Made by a program: the position numbers and the translations under genes. A stretch of 64,000 nt of DNA from Klebsiella aerogenes KCTC 2190 (GTDB taxonomy: Bacteria > Pseudomonadota > Gammaproteobacteria > Enterobacterales > Enterobacteriaceae): positions 4,932,780 to 4,996,779 of the forward strand of contig NC_015663.1 of NCBI RefSeq assembly GCF_000215745.1, in the 5' to 3' direction. Positions 61,668 through 64,000 of the stretch are shown here, piece after piece. The notes beneath the pieces are model-generated. The model was not told the origin of the DNA. It did not search any database and was given only the letters and a program-made list of their open reading frames with translations. The number at the start of each line of letters is the position of its first letter. The stretch's first letter is position 1.

Positions 61668-62507
61668 TTACTTATTCTCGATGAATTTGACCCATAAGTA
61701 TTTAGTTAGCGCATAAGGAAAGGCTCTTTTTTTATATCTTATTGAGAGATCGAGATCATTTATGGCTGAATGATATCGAGCCCAATAAGGTATTTTACTT
61801 CTTGAAGGATTCCAACCTCGACAATGATATGCATTTAAGTTGTCTATGAGCTTAATACCCCAGTTGTTCTTTTGTAAACGCATAGATAACTCAATATCTT
61901 CTTTATACATGAAGTAGCTACTTTCAAAGCCAACATTTCCCTGTTTGTCAGTACATTGGATAAGAGCCTTAGTACGTAAAAGCATAAAAGCACCACAAAT
62001 GGCATCGATATTGTTACTGTGCAACTCCGATGGGGGAGATTTGATAGTTTCATTAGTGCCAATATCGTACCACTTACCGTAGGAATTGCATCGTATACCC
62101 AATGAATCATAAACAGATAATGATTTCATTGTATTTATATCAAATCGAACCAAGGGCACGGAAAATAATGCGACTTCTTTATTTCGTTTATCGCCTGCAA
62201 TGTCGAGTAATTTATCTAAATCAGACCCTTCAATTCTTGCATCAGGATTCAATAGCAATATCCATTCAGAGTTTCCTGATCTTTCAATCGCTAAGTTATT
62301 GCCTGCTACAAACCCTACATTATCATGTTTCTCTATGATCAGTTCATGTTTTGTCTTTAAAGCATCTAAATAAGAAGTATCAGTAGAGCCAGAATCAACT
62401 ATTCTTACTAAGAGTTTATTTATTGATGTTTCAAGCCCATCAAGAGCCCACTGTATATGCTTTTGGCTATTATATGTAACAATGATTACGACACATGAGT
62501 GAGACAT
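61668..62507 (-). CDS. Glycosyltransferase family 2, rhamnosyltransferase-like
   Basis: A 279-residue GT-A enzyme (VIIVTYNSQKHIQWALDGL, IVDSGSTD, HDNVGFVAGNNLAI, LLLNPDARI, DAICGAFMLLR, SYFMYKEDIELSMR). It shares the layout of WbbL/RfbF-type rhamnosyltransferases. With rmlBADC in the locus, dTDP-rhamnose as donor is likely. AAGGGAAG precedes ATG. It is 20 bases before the hydrolase gene start. Confidence 0.85.
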   Translation of the reverse strand: MSHSCVVIIVTYNSQKHIQWALDGLETSINKLLVRIVDSGSTDTSYLDALKTKHELIIEKHDNVGFVAGNNLAIERSGNSEWILLLNPDARIEGSDLDKLLDIAGDKRNKEVALFSVPLVRFDINTMKSLSVYDSLGIRCNSYGKWYDIGTNETIKSPPSELHSNNIDAICGAFMLLRTKALIQCTDKQGNVGFESSYFMYKEDIELSMRLQKNNWGIKLIDNLNAYHCRGWNPSRSKIPYWARYHSAINDLDLSIRYKKRAFPYALTKYLWVKFIENK

Positions 62508-62536
62508 TTAAGGCTTCCCTTGAGCAGATACTTTAA

Positions 62537-63394
62537 TTATTTATTACCAGAAAAAGACTGAAGCGCATACTTAATCATATACTTAGGTGTTCTTCTTTTA
62601 ATACTCCATATAATAGAATCGATAGGCTTTGCCTTTTTCTCCTCGGTTGAAATTATAAAGTTCATAAATTTCAAATGTTCATCAATATATATATCTTTAT
62701 TTCGATCTCTTAAATCAATAAGCGATGAACTCAAGGGGTAACTTTTGGAGACTCTTTTTTCATCTATACCATGATCATGGTGCATTATATATGTTGCTAT
62801 TGGCAACCGAATAAACTCACCAAATTTATGCGAAAGCCTTAGCCAAGTATCCCAATCCTGCAGCCTTCTAGCTCTAATGTCAAATCCACCTATAGCTTTC
62901 AATCTTTCTGTTAATGTGAATATCTGGTTTGATGCGACATTATCGAATAACATATCGACATATGTTAATTTTTCAACACTGTTCGTGTTATAATATTTTT
63001 TGGTTTTCCCATCAGAAAATCGTTCAATAAAGTCACAACAGATGAATGAATACTTGTTATCCCAAGCTTCAATAAACTGAGATATACGCTCAGGCAAAAA
63101 CTCATCATCATCATCTAAGCCGGTAATATACTCACCTTGCGCGTGAAAAATACCTAGATTCCTCGCAGCACAAGCACCTTTACTTGTGTCGTTGCGGAAA
63201 TAGTGAATACGAGCGTCTTCTCGAATCAGTCCTTCTACATATGCTTGGGTACCATCAGCAGAAGCATCATCGCAAATGATTATCTCAATGTTTTGATAAC
63301 TTTGGTCTTTAACCGAACGAAGTGCGCGTTTTAGTTTTTCCAGGCGGTTACAGGTTGTTATATAAACACTTACCAGTGGCGTTCTGCTATGCAT
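62537..63394 (-). CDS. Glycosyltransferase family 2
   Basis: A 285-residue GT-A enzyme (LVSVYITTCNRLEKLKRALRSVKDQSYQNIEIIICDDASADGT, GLDDDDEFLPER with the DxD motif near residue 94, RLQDWDTWLRLSHKFG). It is an inverting GT2, possibly a galactosyl- or glucosyltransferase as in other capsule loci; the sugar cannot be read. It starts after a 146-base gap without a gene. AT-rich. Confidence 0.88.
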   Translation of the reverse strand: MHSRTPLVSVYITTCNRLEKLKRALRSVKDQSYQNIEIIICDDASADGTQAYVEGLIREDARIHYFRNDTSKGACAARNLGIFHAQGEYITGLDDDDEFLPERISQFIEAWDNKYSFICCDFIERFSDGKTKKYYNTNSVEKLTYVDMLFDNVASNQIFTLTERLKAIGGFDIRARRLQDWDTWLRLSHKFGEFIRLPIATYIMHHDHGIDEKRVSKSYPLSSSLIDLRDRNKDIYIDEHLKFMNFIISTEEKKAKPIDSIIWSIKRRTPKYMIKYALQSFSGNK

Positions 63395-63540
63395 TTTACA
63401 CTCTCTCTTAAATTGACGAACGAACCTGAGACCTCACCTTGCAGCGTTAATGAATAGATTCGTGAAACAGCAACGATGACGCGCTTAGCGATTCTAATTT
63501 CCAGATGGCATTTCATCTCACGCCAATTGTTGAATACTTA

Positions 63541-64000
63541 TTACCCCCAGTAACGTTTATGCATACTGAGGGACTTGATTAGATTTTTCGGCAACCGAGT
63601 ATACTGCAAGCCAATTTTATAACCTATTATTTTCATTAAGTTATTAATGCAAGCTATCGGAATCCACAAAGGGGCTTTTTTCAATAAAAACGAAAACTCA
63701 GATAAAATAAATTTTTTACCCTCGCCCCCAGCGCCGCCTATTTTATTTCTTATCCATGCTTCATCCTTATGAAACACGCCTATATCAAAATAGCGTTTAA
63801 ACTCTTCAATCGCATTGTAATTGTGAGAGTGTTTAACTATCGCATTTGCTACATAGGCAACTCTGTATCCATTCAGAATAGCTTTTGCTGTAAAATACAT
63901 ATCTTCACAAAGGATTGTGTCGGAAGGAAAACCTCCCAGCGAATTAAAAATTGATAATCTATATGCTGAAAAGGAATTAGACATGAAAACTGTCTTCAAT
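63541..64000 (-). CDS. Glycosyltransferase family 2, C-terminal part (cut by window edge)
   Basis: The frame is open to the window's right edge, giving the last 152 or so residues of a GT2 protein (SNSFSAYRLSIFNSLGGFPSDTILCEDMYFTAKAILNGYRVAYVANAIVKHSHN), the part that holds the acceptor-side ED motif and the C-terminal helices. It resembles rhamnosyltransferases. The N-terminal nucleotide-binding half lies beyond the window, so an apparent start in the first codons here is not real. Confidence 0.8.
   Translation of the reverse strand, partial: LKTVFMSNSFSAYRLSIFNSLGGFPSDTILCEDMYFTAKAILNGYRVAYVANAIVKHSHNYNAIEEFKRYFDIGVFHKDEAWIRNKIGGAGGEGKKFILSEFSFLLKKAPLWIPIACINNLMKIIGYKIGLQYTRLPKNLIKSLSMHKRYWG

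Overview
The window is chromosomal DNA of an enterobacterium, most probably Klebsiella or Raoultella. The backbone order yeeO between two asn tRNAs, shiA, cobUST, yeeX-yeeA-sbmC-dacD, sbcB, plaP-yeeY-yeeZ, hisLGDCBHAFI and then the polysaccharide loci is the E. coli-type chromosomal order. The presence of uge beside ugd, rml genes after gnd and a capsule (K) locus next to an O locus points to Klebsiella. I cannot fix the species from sequence alone.

Region by region. (1) 0-4.6 kb: an accessory cluster on the minus strand (MFS, 2Fe-2S ferredoxin, ATP-grasp ligase, second MFS cut by the window edge) with a divergent MocR-type regulator, lying next to an asn tRNA. (2) 4.7-6.7 kb: yeeO flanked by two identical tRNA-Asn(GTT) genes in opposite orientation. 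(3) 6.7-18.5 kb: a LysR/membrane-protein pair, a yeaR-yoaG-like pair with an internally duplicated YoaG, a GGDEF-EAL protein overlapping a periplasmic molybdopterin-fold protein, shiA plus a lipoate-ligase-like gene, an HPP membrane protein, a divergent SahH-like enzyme, and cobUST for nucleotide-loop assembly of cobalamin. (4) 18.7-33.9 kb: backbone yeeX, yeeA, sbmC (clear LexA box), dacD, sbcB, plaP, yeeY, yeeZ. It is interrupted by an AT-rich insert of two surface-polysaccharide acyltransferase genes between dacD and sbcB, and by an EF-G paralogue with a divergent ArsR-family regulator. (5) 33.9-41.3 kb: the complete histidine operon with leader peptide and attenuator. (6) 41.3-64 kb: surface polysaccharide genes, nearly all on the minus strand.

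The polysaccharide region reads right to left. First comes the end of the K locus: three glycosyltransferases, a secreted GH-A-type hydrolase, wzy, gnd, wzx, a pyruvyltransferase-family gene, a glycosyltransferase, rmlBADC and ugd. A divergent uge and a small membrane protein gene follow. Last is a short O-locus-position operon behind its own JUMPStart/ops element: rmlB, rmlA, a wecB paralogue and one rhamnosyltransferase-like gene. The sugar precursors implied are dTDP-rhamnose, UDP-glucuronate, UDP-galacturonate and UDP-ManNAc.

The most notable items are the nearly identical 1.95-kb rmlBA copies in direct orientation 7,372 bp apart, the ops-headed but apparently exporter-less O-locus operon, the ATP-grasp/ferredoxin/MocR cluster, the ArsR-linked EF-G paralogue with two palindromes, the SahH-like protein lacking the usual C-terminal tail, and the secreted glycoside hydrolase in the capsule locus. 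Beyond matching enterobacterial families from memory, no database search was possible, so family assignments rest on visible motifs and remembered homologues.
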